This document shows, piece by piece, positions 50,899 through 63,572 of a DNA stretch of 64,000 bases. The DNA lies in NCBI GenBank assembly GCA_028829895.1, contig CM054184.1:20223201-20287200 (forward strand). Reading direction: 5' to 3'. The DNA comes from Sinotaia quadrata. Lineage: Eukaryota; Mollusca; Gastropoda; Architaenioglossa; Viviparidae. Positions within the stretch are counted from its first letter, which is position 1. Each line of letters starts with the position of its first letter. The position numbers and the translations under genes were made by a program. The notes under the pieces are model-generated. The model was not told where the DNA came from and did not search any database. It saw only the letters and a list, made by a program, of their open reading frames with translations.

Positions 50899-53369
50899 AA
50901 GGTGAATAACCACATCACTGAATCAAAACGAGATGTATATCTAAGCCATTTAGTCCACCGTTGCTTTCTTTACTGGGGGGGGGGGGTAAAGTTCTCACAG
51001 AACAATAACAACAGCCCTACTCGTGGCTACCATTCACCATGCTCTCATTCAATTAAAACAACTTATCTCTTCATCCTGCACTTTCACTTCAGAAATAATC
51101 TTTATCATAAAACCATGAACGATACAAAAATTACAAATAACACGTCATCTTAAAAGTATAGATTAGAAATGAAAATGTATATTTAAAAATTTGTGAGAGG
51201 ATTCCCCATCATATGACACTAGACACCATTTAAAAATCTGTATATTTGAAAATGCATAAATAGAATATGTTCTAAAAGTGAATACACTTAAATTATAAGA
51301 CGCAACATCAAAGAGCATCAAAGTAATTGAATACTAGAGTAAAATTGAACACTAAATACCCAACCTGACTGGTAAGCTGAAGACGAATATTGTGGATCAT
51401 TTTCACTTTTGCCGATTTACCTCCCATGGACTTCTATTTACTGATTTATGTAACGGGTGAAGTTTACGGTAGAAAATCAGCAATATCTTAAACTACCAGG
51501 TGCAATTAAACAGACGTGTGCATACATTTCAGCACATATCTAAGAGAACGTTTGTCACTCACATTTCCGCCGCCTCCAACAGTGTCTAGACGTTAGTGGT
51601 AGCTATTTTGAAAAAGTACAAATAGTTATTGCTTGATAAACATTCACTCTGTATAGAAAAAAATATCAAGGTTGACACACATCGTAGTCACCATCATTAT
51701 ACTCATTATTCGTTGCAATTAACATTGAATAAGGAAGTTTATTGTCGAATATTTCATTTTTTAAAAACACATATTTTATTTTGAAGTGCTAATTTTTTTG
51801 AATGTCCGTCCCCCCAAATATTTTAATATTTAAGACTACACAAGTTAGAACATTTTGTCAGCAGAATATTACGTTGCTTTGTTATTTTTGTTGTTGTTTA
51901 TTTCAGAATAATTTTCCAAGAATGCAGCAACGCGATTTCTGAAAGGCGTAAACATGTTGAGAGTGAAAACAATATAAGCCTAACGTAAAGAAATCACAAT
52001 CGTAAACAAATATCTGTTGAAACAACGCTCATGAAATTAGGTTTTAAATTTCAGTTATACACGTAAATATACACATATATAAATGTGTGTGAGGCTTTAT
52101 TAATATATACGTTAGAATAAAATGCATTACAGTAAGATAATACTGTTAATATATGCTTTTAATAAGAAAGTGGTATTAAAATACTTTGCAATGAAAACGG
52201 ATAAAAGCAATTATACACTTAAAAGTAATAACTTTTGTGGGACTAGGTTGTATGGATACTAACTTATGTATAGATCAGGATTTTTCGGTTGTACAAGCTG
52301 ACACCCGCAGATTCAATGAGACCGCAATTTGATGAAAAGTAAATGACTATAGCTTTTATAATCTCAAAGATTTTGGGGGGAGGTGGTTACATTTACTCCA
52401 TGTGTAGACACATTATGGTATACACAAATATCATTGGAATTTGAAATTTAAGAAAGAATATTGTATTTAACAGTCCGATTTAATGCGTATTTTAAAACAT
52501 ATTGCTTAAAATATATTTATCTAGAACAACCACTTTACATAAAGCAAGCTTACATTTTTTTCCGCTTAATAAGAATGCGTTCTTCTAATTAATTATACAA
52601 AATATATTTTGCTGTAAGAAGGATGCATTTGGTTTTGGTAAAGCAAGGAATGGTTCTGAGATGCTCCAGAGAAAATTATGTCTGTAGGTAACAAGATGTT
52701 TTAGCTATAAAGCAGGCAACACCTATTTCTTTAAGTGAATTGGAACTCGATCAGAAAAAGTTTCCATTGTTCTCACCATCACAAACGTTTCATTTAAAAT
52801 TGTTCAAAACAAGAATGATTTAATACTCTATTGTACATCGCCGCACTCACAGTACGACAATATTACTTGTAATTAGGATTTGACACTTACTAAAGTGTAC
52901 TGTTCATTTTACCTCTTACCGCACTGAATATAAGAAATACACAGAATTAATTTTTCAACAGAGTTAGAAAACGGGTGAAGTAAATATGCAAAAATAAAGA
53001 ATACTGATTGTTAAACCTGTTGGATATCATTTAAAATCATTCATTAATGTGTGTATTCTAATTTAATCATGCTACCATTTGTCACGAACAACGTATTTAC
53101 TAGGACATATATTTTAATATTTTTCACAATAGTATTAATATTATTAAGCGTCATTGCTATCAAGTGTGCATTATTTGCGCTCGCTATTTATGGATCCTTC
53201 CAAAACTTGTTTCAATAAAGATTTCGGTACACGGGTTTAAAAACTTAAAGTTTTGGGGGTCATTTATGTGTTTATTTTATTAAGATATTTTCATTAAGAA
53301 ACTGAAATGTTCGTACGAGAGTATACTTTTGTAGCCCGAAAGAAGTATGTATTTTGAGAAGTAGATGTA

Positions 53370-53690
53370 ATGGCTGATTGAGAGAGAATGGTCTTTCATG
53401 CATTTAGCTATTGACATGTTATATTTGCGTTTTAAGTAGAGATATATGATGTGAGTAGACTATTATTTCTACAAATTGTGTATGATGCTTGACATTGTTT
53501 CTAGTGAACCGCTCATAAAATTGACATGTTGTATTTATTATGCTGTATACGTGTATCGGGCTAATAAATACATTTACAAAAAATATGTAAGTTGAGATTT
53601 GAATGTAATAATAAAATGGAGTTAAATAAACTGGAAACTAAGCGTGTGTACCCTGGTTACATTTTACAGTAATTGTGAACATTACACTTC
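53370..53690. repeat. Junction-repeat fragment inside unit B
   Basis: Counterpart of 34150-34480 at roughly 99% identity by eye. Confidence 0.75.
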
Positions 53691-55375
53691 TGAATTTGTT
53701 ACAAATATGCATGAAATACTATTGCTGCATCACCCAGACAAGGTTATGTATAAACTTTTATTCCATTCGAGTCTGTGATTTAAGATGAACATTATGTTTA
53801 GCGAAGTGATCAAATCCTCCTTCTCTCAGCAAGAGAGAGCAAAACTTGATATAAAGTGTCAATGAAGGTCTAACAAAAAGGCAAAGGAAAGTATGAATGT
53901 AGGCCCACATGTAGGATGGGAGAGAACTCTGCAATATAGTAAGTTGCACACGACCAGAGTTGTTTCGCTTATCTAAGTGGAGTAATATGATAATACAATA
54001 TGTTCCGTCGACTGACTGATTCATTTTTATTCATTTCAGTAAACTTGGGTTAAAACCTACAGAGACATAACTCGATCCAAACCAAAGGAATTGTGAACCA
54101 CGAGCTGTTGATTTGCATCAGAGGAAGTTTCGATATTTCGATGACTGGTTACGGACATTTTCTGTTTGCCACTAGTCCAGGGAAGCAGGAATGTGCGACG
54201 CCACATGGTCACGTCATTTCCATTTCTGCCGTGGAATCCATGTCTGAGAGTTCATGAACTCTTGACTGTCATGATGAATTGACCAAAATCTGACTCTAGT
54301 ATTCGTTATGTTGAGAACGAATAATATAGGAATCATACCACATTCTTAACTTTTTCTTATTAATGTAACTTGTAAATATTATGTATGCTGATTTCTGATT
54401 TATTAAATTGTTATTATTTTCACTACATCTTAATTAATTCTTTTGATGACCGAAAATCGTGATCATCTGGGGCAAGCCGCAGATATATTGACATATTTAA
54501 TTAATTAAGGGGAGAGTAATACGTCACCGATCCTAGCAGTAACATTAACTAGTTTACTTGTTGCTATTAATAGATAAATCTCTCCCCGTTAAGTTCTTTT
54601 CAGCAGGTGTTAATTTAGTGATTGGAAGAATACACTAGACCGTATAGCTGTTAGTAGTAATAATGCTAATAACCTAAACCAGTGACTTTAACAATTAATA
54701 TGTTAACAAGCTCATACACAAACCCCACACATAATGAAGAATACCCCAAGGGTTTACAAATAGTTCCACTACATTCATAGTCGCCTTTCCATTTATATCT
54801 TAACCTGCATAACCGAAATTAAATCACCCCGACCCTCCCCTGCATACTATAACACTCGTCTATAAAATTACAGTTTAGAAAAATAAAATAACAAATATAT
54901 GTATTAGTCAATTGCAACTTATGTTATTTCATGATATAATAAATATGTACACACAATGTAAACTATTTCATAATCTAACTAACAATTGAATCAAGCACTC
55001 GCACGCACTTCATTGTACTTTAATACATTAAATCAAAGTAATAAAAACTTTAATTAATTTCACTTAAGTCATACACTGTGGTCATACAGTTAGAACTACA
55101 TAGGGATTGTTCAGGAACAAGTGCCCTCCTGAGGCAACCATCAAGAAAATTAATAGTCTATTATCATAATTGAATGCACACTATAAAAAGAGTAATAGGG
55201 TAATAAAAGAAATACAGTAAATAAGCAGCATTTACAAAGCTGTATTATTATTGACTTCGGTTTAGGTACCTTCATATATAAGCAATTCTCTTCTAGTCTG
55301 TCTATGGAGAGGTGTTGGCTCCAGTTATTTGTTGATGCCTGTTTCGTTGTTTTTTTCAATTTTTCTTGTTCTTTA

Positions 55376-55830
55376 TTAGGGTTGGTATAATCCACTCATC
55401 TTTACTACTTCTATCGCTTCCTCATTGACATGATTCTTCCACATATAGTTCACAATGCCTATCACTTCTCCATTAAAGACATCTTTAATTTTTATGAGGC
55501 CTCTGCATCTCATTTCCCGAGATACATAGGTCATGTCTACGTCTGCTCTTGGGTGTGGGGCGTATGTACTGCGAGTAGGTTTCTTGTTTTACTATTAATA
55601 TCATTTATTTTATTCGTTGTCCAACCCATGTTACATTCAATTTTCCTAATTACAGGTACTGAGTATGGTTTATGAATTTGTATTTTGCTAGCCCCAATTA
55701 GCTTGAGGACTTGCTTAACCTATTTTTCAAACTGTCACTAAGCTTTTTACTTCACTCTGCATATTTTCTTGATGTTGTAGTATTTCCAGGTATTTATATC
55801 ATTTCCCACTGAATTATCGTTGATCTTTCC
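55376..55830 (-). pseudogene. LINE reverse transcriptase fragment (unit B)
   Basis: Counterpart of 36157-36610. The minus strand again carries the HPRADVD block and KDVFNGEVI, with the same frame breaks and a stop at 55376-55378. The antisense frame at 55430-55675 is its shadow. Confidence 0.65.
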
Positions 55831-56084
55831 TATGTCGGCCTTCTGTTGTTTTGATCCTGCCTTTCTGGACGATATTTCTTCCATGTTTAAAACTTTATGT
55901 CAAACTTCCTTTTAAAAAATTCCGCATTTCAAAGGTATGCCTGCACTTTCTATTTTGTTGCATGCTATTGTGGATTTCCAGCTTGTCATTGATACTTGTA
56001 TATGGTTTGGTACTGATGGATCTATCTTGTACACTGTTATTGTTTTAAGTATCCGTTAACGTGAGAAATCATATATATATATAT

Positions 56085-58479
56085 GATCTAAAACTGTACA
56101 GTAAAAATAAATAAATCCATTTATAACAAATCAAGAAAATTCATGTGATGATTATTGTGGTTGCTGAAAGCTGGAATTTTTTTTTCCAATTTCTGGTAAA
56201 GGTCATACGATATATCATAGTTTGAATATATCAATACTTTATAGTAATAAGGTGCATGCATTTTAAGTTGTGAAGACAAATATGTGCATTATAAGACGTG
56301 AGGACAAATATAAATGTATATTATATTTATAAAATACTTCTTGCAACAACATATATTTTATTTTAAATCTACTTATACCTGTTTGCGAGCAGATTATATT
56401 CGGGAGTATACCGCACTGTTGAATTTTCAAATTGCTCATTAAATTTATCGACTCACGTTTGGTAGTATGCATATGTGAACGCTCTAACAGAGCATGCACG
56501 CTTACAAACGTTCAGTTCTATTGGTACTGTATGCCGAAGACGCTGCTACATTTTCAGTTAAATCACACTATGCTATATCCAGACGCTCATGAAGAATTTT
56601 GTCAGTCAGAAACAAATAAACTCTATCACTGTGTATCCTTCTTCTATCATCAATACGATATATGTCTCGCTAAAATTCAAAGTAGATTTGATTTAAATTG
56701 GTAGGCTGTTACAAAGACCTAGAGTTGTGCGAATGTTTTCGTAAATTAAAATAAAAATATACCAAATCTTTGGAATTTATTTTTTCTTAATTGGCTTCGA
56801 TTTCTCGGCTATACGTTTTTCTCTAACGATACTGATGTACAATTTGATTTATGACACGTGATACCATGGCCATAGACCAATAATTATGAGATTGCTGGAC
56901 GAATTATTTAACTGTCTTAACCCAATGTCGCCATTCATATCTATTAGGCATATTTACTTCGTATAAATGTGTAAGATCAAATGCTGCTTTGCTTAATGAT
57001 TTTCTGTAATTTCTGGAGGCACGCTGAATGTCTGAACAGCATGTTTCAAATAAAACAATGGATCAGTAACTTTAAAGGCTAACAATATATTATATGTCCC
57101 TCCGATATAGATACATATACTCTTAGCATATTGTTTTGCCTACATTAAAATATTACAAAGTTTGTGGACAGACGCCCTTCTACATCATTAATATCATGCT
57201 TTTGGGACTGATAGTACCGAGTTATGTCCTACGCTAGATGATTAGTCAGTGGTCTGGAGTTAGTGTGGAGTTAGTTAGCCAATCTCGCTTTTTTTGTGAA
57301 AGTTGAAGACGATGAGAAACTGGGTGGAAGTTTGTTGAAAGAAAAGTTGTAGAGAGGCAATGGTGATATGTTAATGTATTCTGTAGGATGAGTGTGATCA
57401 ATTATAACTGTAACGTTGCGTCTTGTTGCAAATTTAGCGTCGTTATTGCGTAATTAATCGAATTTATTCTTTTATGCCCCAATTTCCTCTGAGGAGGGCG
57501 CCACGAGTAAAGATTAATCATCACAATAACTACCAGGTCGTAGGCCCTGAAATAATCATAGTTGAATAGCTGTATCGGCATCTAAGCTAAATAGGTCATC
57601 TTAGGCATCATACGACAAACAGTAATACCCGTGCCTTAGGGCTTGCCATTCTTAATTTTGTAGAAAAAAAAAAACTTTTTTTACACTTTAAATTATGTTG
57701 ATAACTGATAACTTTCGTGAGAGTTATGAATTCATCCATAAATGTATTTATAAATATGCACTTGGGTTAAAAAATAAACATGGCTTGTTTATAATGTCCA
57801 GTCACGATTTAAAAAATCTCCACTACGGATACAGCTGTTATCTGTGTTTCCGATGTCGTTGTAGGTTGGGGTGGTAGGTGTTGCTTTTCTTTGTGTTTTC
57901 TTTGCCTCTCTGGAGTTTTGACTTGTGTCTCGCCTGATTTGTGGAGGCGGTCTGTTTTCTTCTTTTTATCCTTATTATGTTGTGTTGTCTTAGTTGTAGA
58001 TGGTTGTTCAGTGGTTGGTGTCTCTATTGTTGTTGTCCTTGGTGTGGCTGTTTCAAGGGTGAGAGAGGGAGAGCCTCAAGTACCCTTGCGGACTCTTAGA
58101 GGGTGGCATTTCCGTCATTGTGTCTGGATTTATTGTTTTGTTTTCTGGCTCAGCCTGGATATTTTTTCATTTCTTCTCATTTTATTCGTCTGTGTATTGG
58201 AGAAGAGTTGTCTTGGTTTGATGAAGTCTGGGCACTTTGATGCTTTTTTTGTTTGTGAAATTTTCCATTGCGTGTATGACTATTTTTTATTATCCAATGG
58301 TCAAGATTTGTGAGAACGAAACCAGCAAATGGGCTGAGATCTACATGCTGTAGAGAAATATATTGTCTGATTATTTTTGAATTTGTGTGGCAAGAAGTCC
58401 GGTCTTGAAAGACAGCCCTTAGCTTAATGATGAGTGTGGCAGACTAAATTTACCTATCCCTATTTTAAAATTTAAATTG
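56085..58479. other. Spacer after unit B
   Basis: Mostly AT-rich DNA with no counterpart in the window. It contains an A-run near 57662-57673 and a G/T-rich patch at 57860-58310 giving a hydrophobic 140-codon frame (57891-58313) without family motifs. The composition change suggests decayed mobile DNA, but nothing can be named. Confidence 0.45.
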
Positions 58480-60015
58480 TTAAATTGTCAGATTAACTTA
58501 CCTTGGGGCACTCCTTATGAAAGTATTTTGAAAGTGTCTGAGTTGAAGTAAATGCTCGAGGCAAGTCTAAGCCAGAATTGCTGATGTCATGCAAACCAGT
58601 GAGTAGTTTTTATTATCAAATCGTTATGATTTACGAGAACAAGACAAGCCAATGGGTTGAGATTAAAAAGTTTACCTCCTGGAAAATTATACACTCTGAT
58701 CACTTTTAATCTGAAGTGGAAGAAGTCTGGCCATTAGTTTGATTATTAGTTTACTGACTTGTTGAGAGTGAATGGACTTAGCAATATTGCGTGCATCTTT
58801 GCTATTGATGTATTAGACTTGCGTTTTGATAAGATGCATTATGTGAGTAGACTATTATTTCTACAAATGTTTGAACTATGCTGCTCGTATTTAGTGTGCT
58901 AACACTTGACATTGTTTTGATATGCTGTATTTATTTTCCTGTATGAGTGTATCGAGCTAATGAATATTGGAGAAATTGTAAGTTAAGACTTGAATGTAAG
59001 ATAGAATTGAGTTATAAAGTGATAAACTGGACAACTTAGTCTTGTTCCCTGATTATGTTTTTCGAGACAAAGTGTGCTTTTCAACATAATATTTGAATCT
59101 ACTGGTCCACTGATTGTAACTGCTATGACCAGGAAGACGCGGGAATCGCCTGCTCTGGTGTGTGTAAGTGTAAAATGAATACACCACACCACTTGGATGT
59201 ATGGTGGCAAAGTATGCTAACTACTTGAAAACAATTTCTGGTGTGGGGGAGTACTAGAAATTACTACAATTGCTGTTCTGCCTGAATGAACTGGTATCAC
59301 GAAAAATGCCCAAGTGGTGAATCTTTTTCCAATGTGAGGGAAACACGTGGAAATTGAACTGAACTATAATAAGTGACATTTTTACCAAAAGCACATGAAG
59401 GACATTTCAGACCACGCCTAAACTAGGTTATGTAAAGACTAATATTTCTTATCTCTTATAACTCCATTTCATTTCTCTAATAAGATTTGTACTGTGATTT
59501 ATATTGACTCTATTGTTGAATTATATATATATTGGAGATAGATTGCATAAAACATAGAAAATATTCGAACGTGATTTCATGGAAATTTTTATGTCAAGTA
59601 GTCTATTTGATTGTATTTGTCATATGTATATTTGATTGTTGATTTAATAAATTTATTGTTATAATTTACCTCCTTAAGCTTATTGATAACCTTATGTTCG
59701 AGAAGAATGTGGGTGGATGGGGGCTCACTAAATATAGAATAAAGACGGATTTCTCTTCTCCTTTAGTCAGAAGTTTTCCACCTACTGAAATATTGTGTGA
59801 CAGTAAATGTTTGTCTTTAATGTTGTGGAAGAGAGGAAACGTTTATAGCACCCGCATATCCGCCAAATGAGAGAGACGAGTAGTGTCTGCAGGAGAATTA
59901 TTAATAATATAAATTATATATGATTCTCATCACTTATAATTAGTTGTGGACGATTAATTAGTTAATAATAAGAAGAAGAACTGATAAGTAAGTGGCGTTG
60001 GCGTCACACTATCGG
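58480..60015. repeat. Junction repeat, third copy with a new unit head
   Basis: Collinear with 40263-41645. From about 59689 it also carries the start of the large unit (TTGATAACCTTATG..., GGATGGGGGCTCACTAAATA, up to GGCGTCACAC), after which similarity to units A and B stops at about 60015. Divergence is higher than between A and B. This is either the truncated start of a third unit or an older dispersed copy. Confidence 0.7.
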
Positions 60016-61205
60016 TCTATAATCTATTTATCTATTATATGCACACAGAATGAACAAAGTAATATATATAAAATTTCAATTTATTTATTGTTTTATTCAA
60101 AGCAAATAAAACTAATCTTCATATAAAGATGGACGGATATTATTATAAAATAATAAGAAAATGTTATTACAATTTAAGCATTTGTAAGGCACTGTGCATA
60201 CTGAAATTATTGTAAAAGACACAGGATTTACAAAACAGAGCGGGACTTAGAGTGGGAGTGCCACGTCTATCTCCTACAGGTAACCTGTAGATCATCTGCC
60301 AGTTCTTAAAATGTTTAGAGAGAGAGTAACAGGAAAATATATAATGGCTAAGAACTGGTAAAGTGGACACCCAAACTAGAATCATGTCTCTAGCAAATCC
60401 AGTTCTTTTGAAAGTATAAGTAATTAAACAATTTGAGCTAAAAGTAAGGAAAAGTTCGAAAAGCGAATAAATTAAATAGTACATTACTTATAGTATTCTG
60501 AGAGTCATTTAACAGATTATTTTCATAATAGTGTTTGCACACTACACGATCTAAATGTTCGAAATCAGGAAATGTAATGCAAAATATTGATTGTTTTCTT
60601 ATCACTGTACATTTATCTAATGTCCCTCATGATATATGTAATATAGTGAAGGTAAGAGTAACATAAATTAAATTTGTAAGTACTAGTATAACGTAATCGT
60701 ATTAATTTAAAGTCTTTATTAATGAAGAGGTAGGCTTATATATGACTAACACGTGTATATTTTCATTTTTTTAAAGTCCTGTTGGTTACTATTGTTAAGA
60801 CAAAACTGAAAGACTGAGAAAGGTAATATTTGATAGAAATCTAATGTGTATTGTAAAGAATTATAAAGATCACACATGCTGCGATTCGTTTTCCGTTCAA
60901 GAAGTCTTATTACAATTCTACTGGAAATATTTGCTGACAAGCAGGACAATGCCAAGAAGAAACAGAGAGCAGGTCAATCCCGCGACACCAGCTGAAATAA
61001 AAAATAAAAAATTAAAAAATCATAGAGACAAGAAAATATAATAACAAAGTATCAGACTTAACCGGCACGTGTGACATGTAAAAACAATGTGTACTTTTTA
61101 TATACTTAACGATGATAATGAAACAATTTCTTCAGATCACACAAAATACGACACCTTTACAAATAAAACACTTCTTTCAAAAGCTTGTATATATATGCGC
61201 ACGTA
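60016..61205. other. AT-rich DNA without recognised features
   Basis: No coding domain, repeat array or RNA gene recognised. The 105-codon minus frame at 60167-60484 has no family signature. Confidence 0.45.
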
Positions 61206-61209
61206 GTGC

Positions 61210-61213
61210 GCAC

Positions 61214-61266
<53 letters not shown>
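61210..61266. repeat. (CA)n microsatellite
   Basis: A CA dinucleotide run with a few CATA interruptions at its left end. Confidence 0.95.
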
Positions 61267-61270
<4 letters not shown>

Positions 61271-61567
61271 ATCATATACGAATACACATATTATATACGT
61301 TTGCGTACTTGCGCATATATGCAAGTATGTTTTATCGTTCGACAGGCTGTAATACGGATTCAGCTCAAATGCTCGCTCTCTTGTCCTGGACTCCACGCTT
61401 CAGCAAGGTTGGACTTCTGAATCAAGGAACAGCTAGCAATTAGTCATAGCGAAGGACGCTCTCTATTTCCCATGTAAGTTGGGTGCAGTGTAGCATAGGC
61501 GTCTGACGTGGCCCACTCATTCAGGTGGTTTTAGGAATGAGAGAATGGTCAGTTCACAACTTAGTCC

Positions 61568-62148
61568 TCAAAAGTCAAGTGAAAAATGTGCGATTTCACA
61601 CTTAGATGGACGGGCAGTAAGGTTTGTCTCCCTTAGTCTAGAGAATACATATCTTAGTATCAATAAATGTTCGTCCCATGTCTCAGTGCCTAGGATAAGA
61701 TCATCCATGAAATTTTCAACACCTTGACCATGTATTGGTTCTAACAATGCACGCATCATTTGCTCGGTGCATTAGACACTCCGAACGGCATTACTTTCCA
61801 TGTGTAGTTTCCAATCAGTGTAGTGAATGCTAATATGTGTCGGTCAGATTCTTTAACCTTCAGTTGCCAAAAACCTCGGGCTAAATCTATTTTAGTGAAG
61901 TAGCGAGAAGTAGCAAGTTTAGCAAAGATGTGGTCAGGGTCTGGCATATATTCGGCCTGGAATGTTTTCACCTGAGTGAGTCTGTGGTAATCGACACAAA
62001 AGCGGAATGTGTTATCGTGCTTTTTGTTGAGTACGATGGGCGAAATGTACATGCTATCAGTTTTATCGATGACATCGAGATCTAGCATTGTTTTAATTTC
62101 TCGTCTGATGTCATCTACCTTTGTGTTCGGAAGTGGGTACAGTTTCAA
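61568..62148 (-). pseudogene. Reverse transcriptase of gypsy fragment, frameshifted
   Basis: The first frame (62148-61756) starts in the fingers region (YPLPNTKVDDIRREIKTMLD). It includes FRFCVDYHRLTQVK, motif A with the first catalytic Asp in YFTKIDLARGFWQL, and motif B FGVSNAP. A frameshift near 61757 leads into the second frame (61759-61568), which has the catalytic FMDDLI box (FxDD variant of YxDD, about 61694-61711) and LTARPSKCEI. RT would synthesise cDNA in the element's particle. The thumb and RNase H regions are missing, so the copy cannot be active. Confidence 0.9.
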
Positions 62149-62169
62149 TCATATCGGCCTGTGACACTG

Positions 62170-62835
62170 TCAGTTAAATGAGAACTTGGTCAAGTCGGTT
62201 AACCCTGCCTTGTCTGTTAATGTCGACGTAAATTCGAGTAACAAGTCATTCAACTCCTGTTTCTGTCTGTCTGTCAGAGCGTCATTGATCTTTACATCTT
62301 TGACAGTTTCACCTGTCTGTAGTGGGCAACTCGGTACAGTACCGGCCACACTAGCATCTTTTTCGCCCTCCTCAATAATCATAGTTGTGACAATTAAGTC
62401 GGTCGGCTCATGGTTATCTTCGTGATCCACATGTTTCTTTAACAGGTTGATATGGAAGATTTTATGTTTCCTTCTTATCTGTATCCTGTAATTCATCCCG
62501 CTCGGTTTTTCTACAGCGAGAAAGGGTCTTCTCCAATGCATGTGTAGTTTGGTATGCGCCTCTGGAAGTAATAGTAACACCTTATCGTTTATCTCAAGCT
62601 CACGGGGTTTCATTTTCTGATTGTAATACTCGGCTTGTTTAGCTTGCGCAATGGTTTGATTTTCGCGTGCCAACTCACCTACTGTCCCTAGGCGGTTATG
62701 CAAGTCAGTGACGTACTTGTATGTTGTCTTTACTTTATCATTGGTCTCCTCATTGGTCCATAGTGCTTTCAAAATCACGAGTGGTCCCCTAACGGTACGT
62801 CCATGTGTAAGACGCTATACTTCGGTACGCTTCAC
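62170..62835 (-). pseudogene. Integrase C-terminal domain and linker to RT
   Basis: An open frame from 62778, continuous upstream to about 62810. It carries the end-of-core region (TVRGPLVILKALW), a helical stretch rich in Gln/Ala, then the GPY/F-type C-terminal fold: ELEINDKVLLLLPEAH, HMHWRRPFLAVEKPSGMNYR and KIFHINLLKKH. The usual glycine of the G-P-F/Y motif is Arg here. An acidic linker follows, ending in TDLTKFSFN and a stop at about 62168, 20 bases before the RT frame, so integrase is clearly upstream of RT. Confidence 0.85.
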
Positions 62836-63040
62836 ATGAGGTACAATCAACTGTTTGTGGAACCCTACCCATACCCTGGAGTATCGATAGAAAAGGTCCT
62901 TTTTCACCATGATACTCGCCTTTAGATTCTGCATTTCCAAAGCTTCTTCACTAAAGGGTATGGCTTGTCCCCGTAGCTTAACAAGAGAGTCATCTTCTCG
63001 CTGTAACGTCTTAATTTCATCAGTCTATTTTCTCGACTGT
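62815..63040 (-). pseudogene. Integrase N-terminal lead-in, joined across a core deletion
   Basis: The minus strand reads EIKTLQREDDSLVKLRGQA, then MVKKDLFYRYSRV and QLIVPHVKRTEV. This is the stretch that precedes the HHCC zinc finger in gypsy integrases. A stop then appears, and within ten codons the sequence is already at the end-of-core block THGRTVRGPL. Most of the HHCC finger and the whole D,D-35-E core, several hundred bases in intact elements, are absent between these points. Confidence 0.75.
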
Positions 63041-63089
63041 GGGTGCAGCAGTCATAGATGTGTTGTCATTTTTCTTACTCTCTGATCGG

Positions 63090-63375
63090 GTCACGGCTCC
63101 GACCAAAGGGTCATGTGTATCAGGTTTCTTACAGGGTAGCACATACATGAATCATAAAATCAGGTCAAATGCTTAGTTTTCTACAACAGCAGCTTTTACA
63201 GTTCCTGTTATGAAATCAGAATTAAGGTGTATTTTAACGAGTGGTAATGTTTCAGTCTTCCCGTTCGCAAAGCAACCTTAAACAGTCTCGTTCAAGTATT
63301 CCTTCTCTTGAACTAACGCGGCCTTAATAAAAAAAAATCTACTTCACTCCCTGTGTCAAGTAATGCGTTGTATCT
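63090..63375 (-). pseudogene. Aspartic protease region of gypsy fragment
   Basis: YNALLDTGSEVDFFL (about 63372-63328) contains the catalytic D-T-G triad. After a frame break the downstream half appears as LPLVKIHLNSDFITGTVKAA, followed by a stop and a linker with 'DPLVGAVTRSESKK'. The position between gag and integrase is as expected. It would have cleaved the polyprotein; stops and the frame break make it inactive. Confidence 0.75.
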
Positions 63376-63471
63376 ATGCCCGTCTGTTTCAGCATTCGTG
63401 AGATTTGACCTAGTATGGTTATGACCTCGTAAGGACATGGGTTGAACTTTGGAATGCGGTTTGCGATTTGG

Positions 63472-63513
63472 ACAAACCCTGCTAAAAGGGCCTGTCTGAT
63501 TACAATTAAAGCA
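63472..63513 (-). pseudogene. CCHC zinc knuckle of gag, His replaced
   Basis: CFNCNQTGPFSRVC has the CX2CX4-X-X4C spacing of a nucleocapsid knuckle, but proline stands where the zinc-binding histidine normally is. RNA binding by this knuckle is probably lost. Confidence 0.75.
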
Positions 63514-63572
63514 TGCTGGTTCTTTATGGTTGTGTTTGTCTTCCAAACTAGAATGTTTCTGCTCACGTTTCA

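Noticed and set aside
57891..58313. 140-aa hydrophobic ORF resembling a membrane protein
   Set aside because: It sits in G/T-rich low-complexity DNA with no family motif, splice context or second copy.
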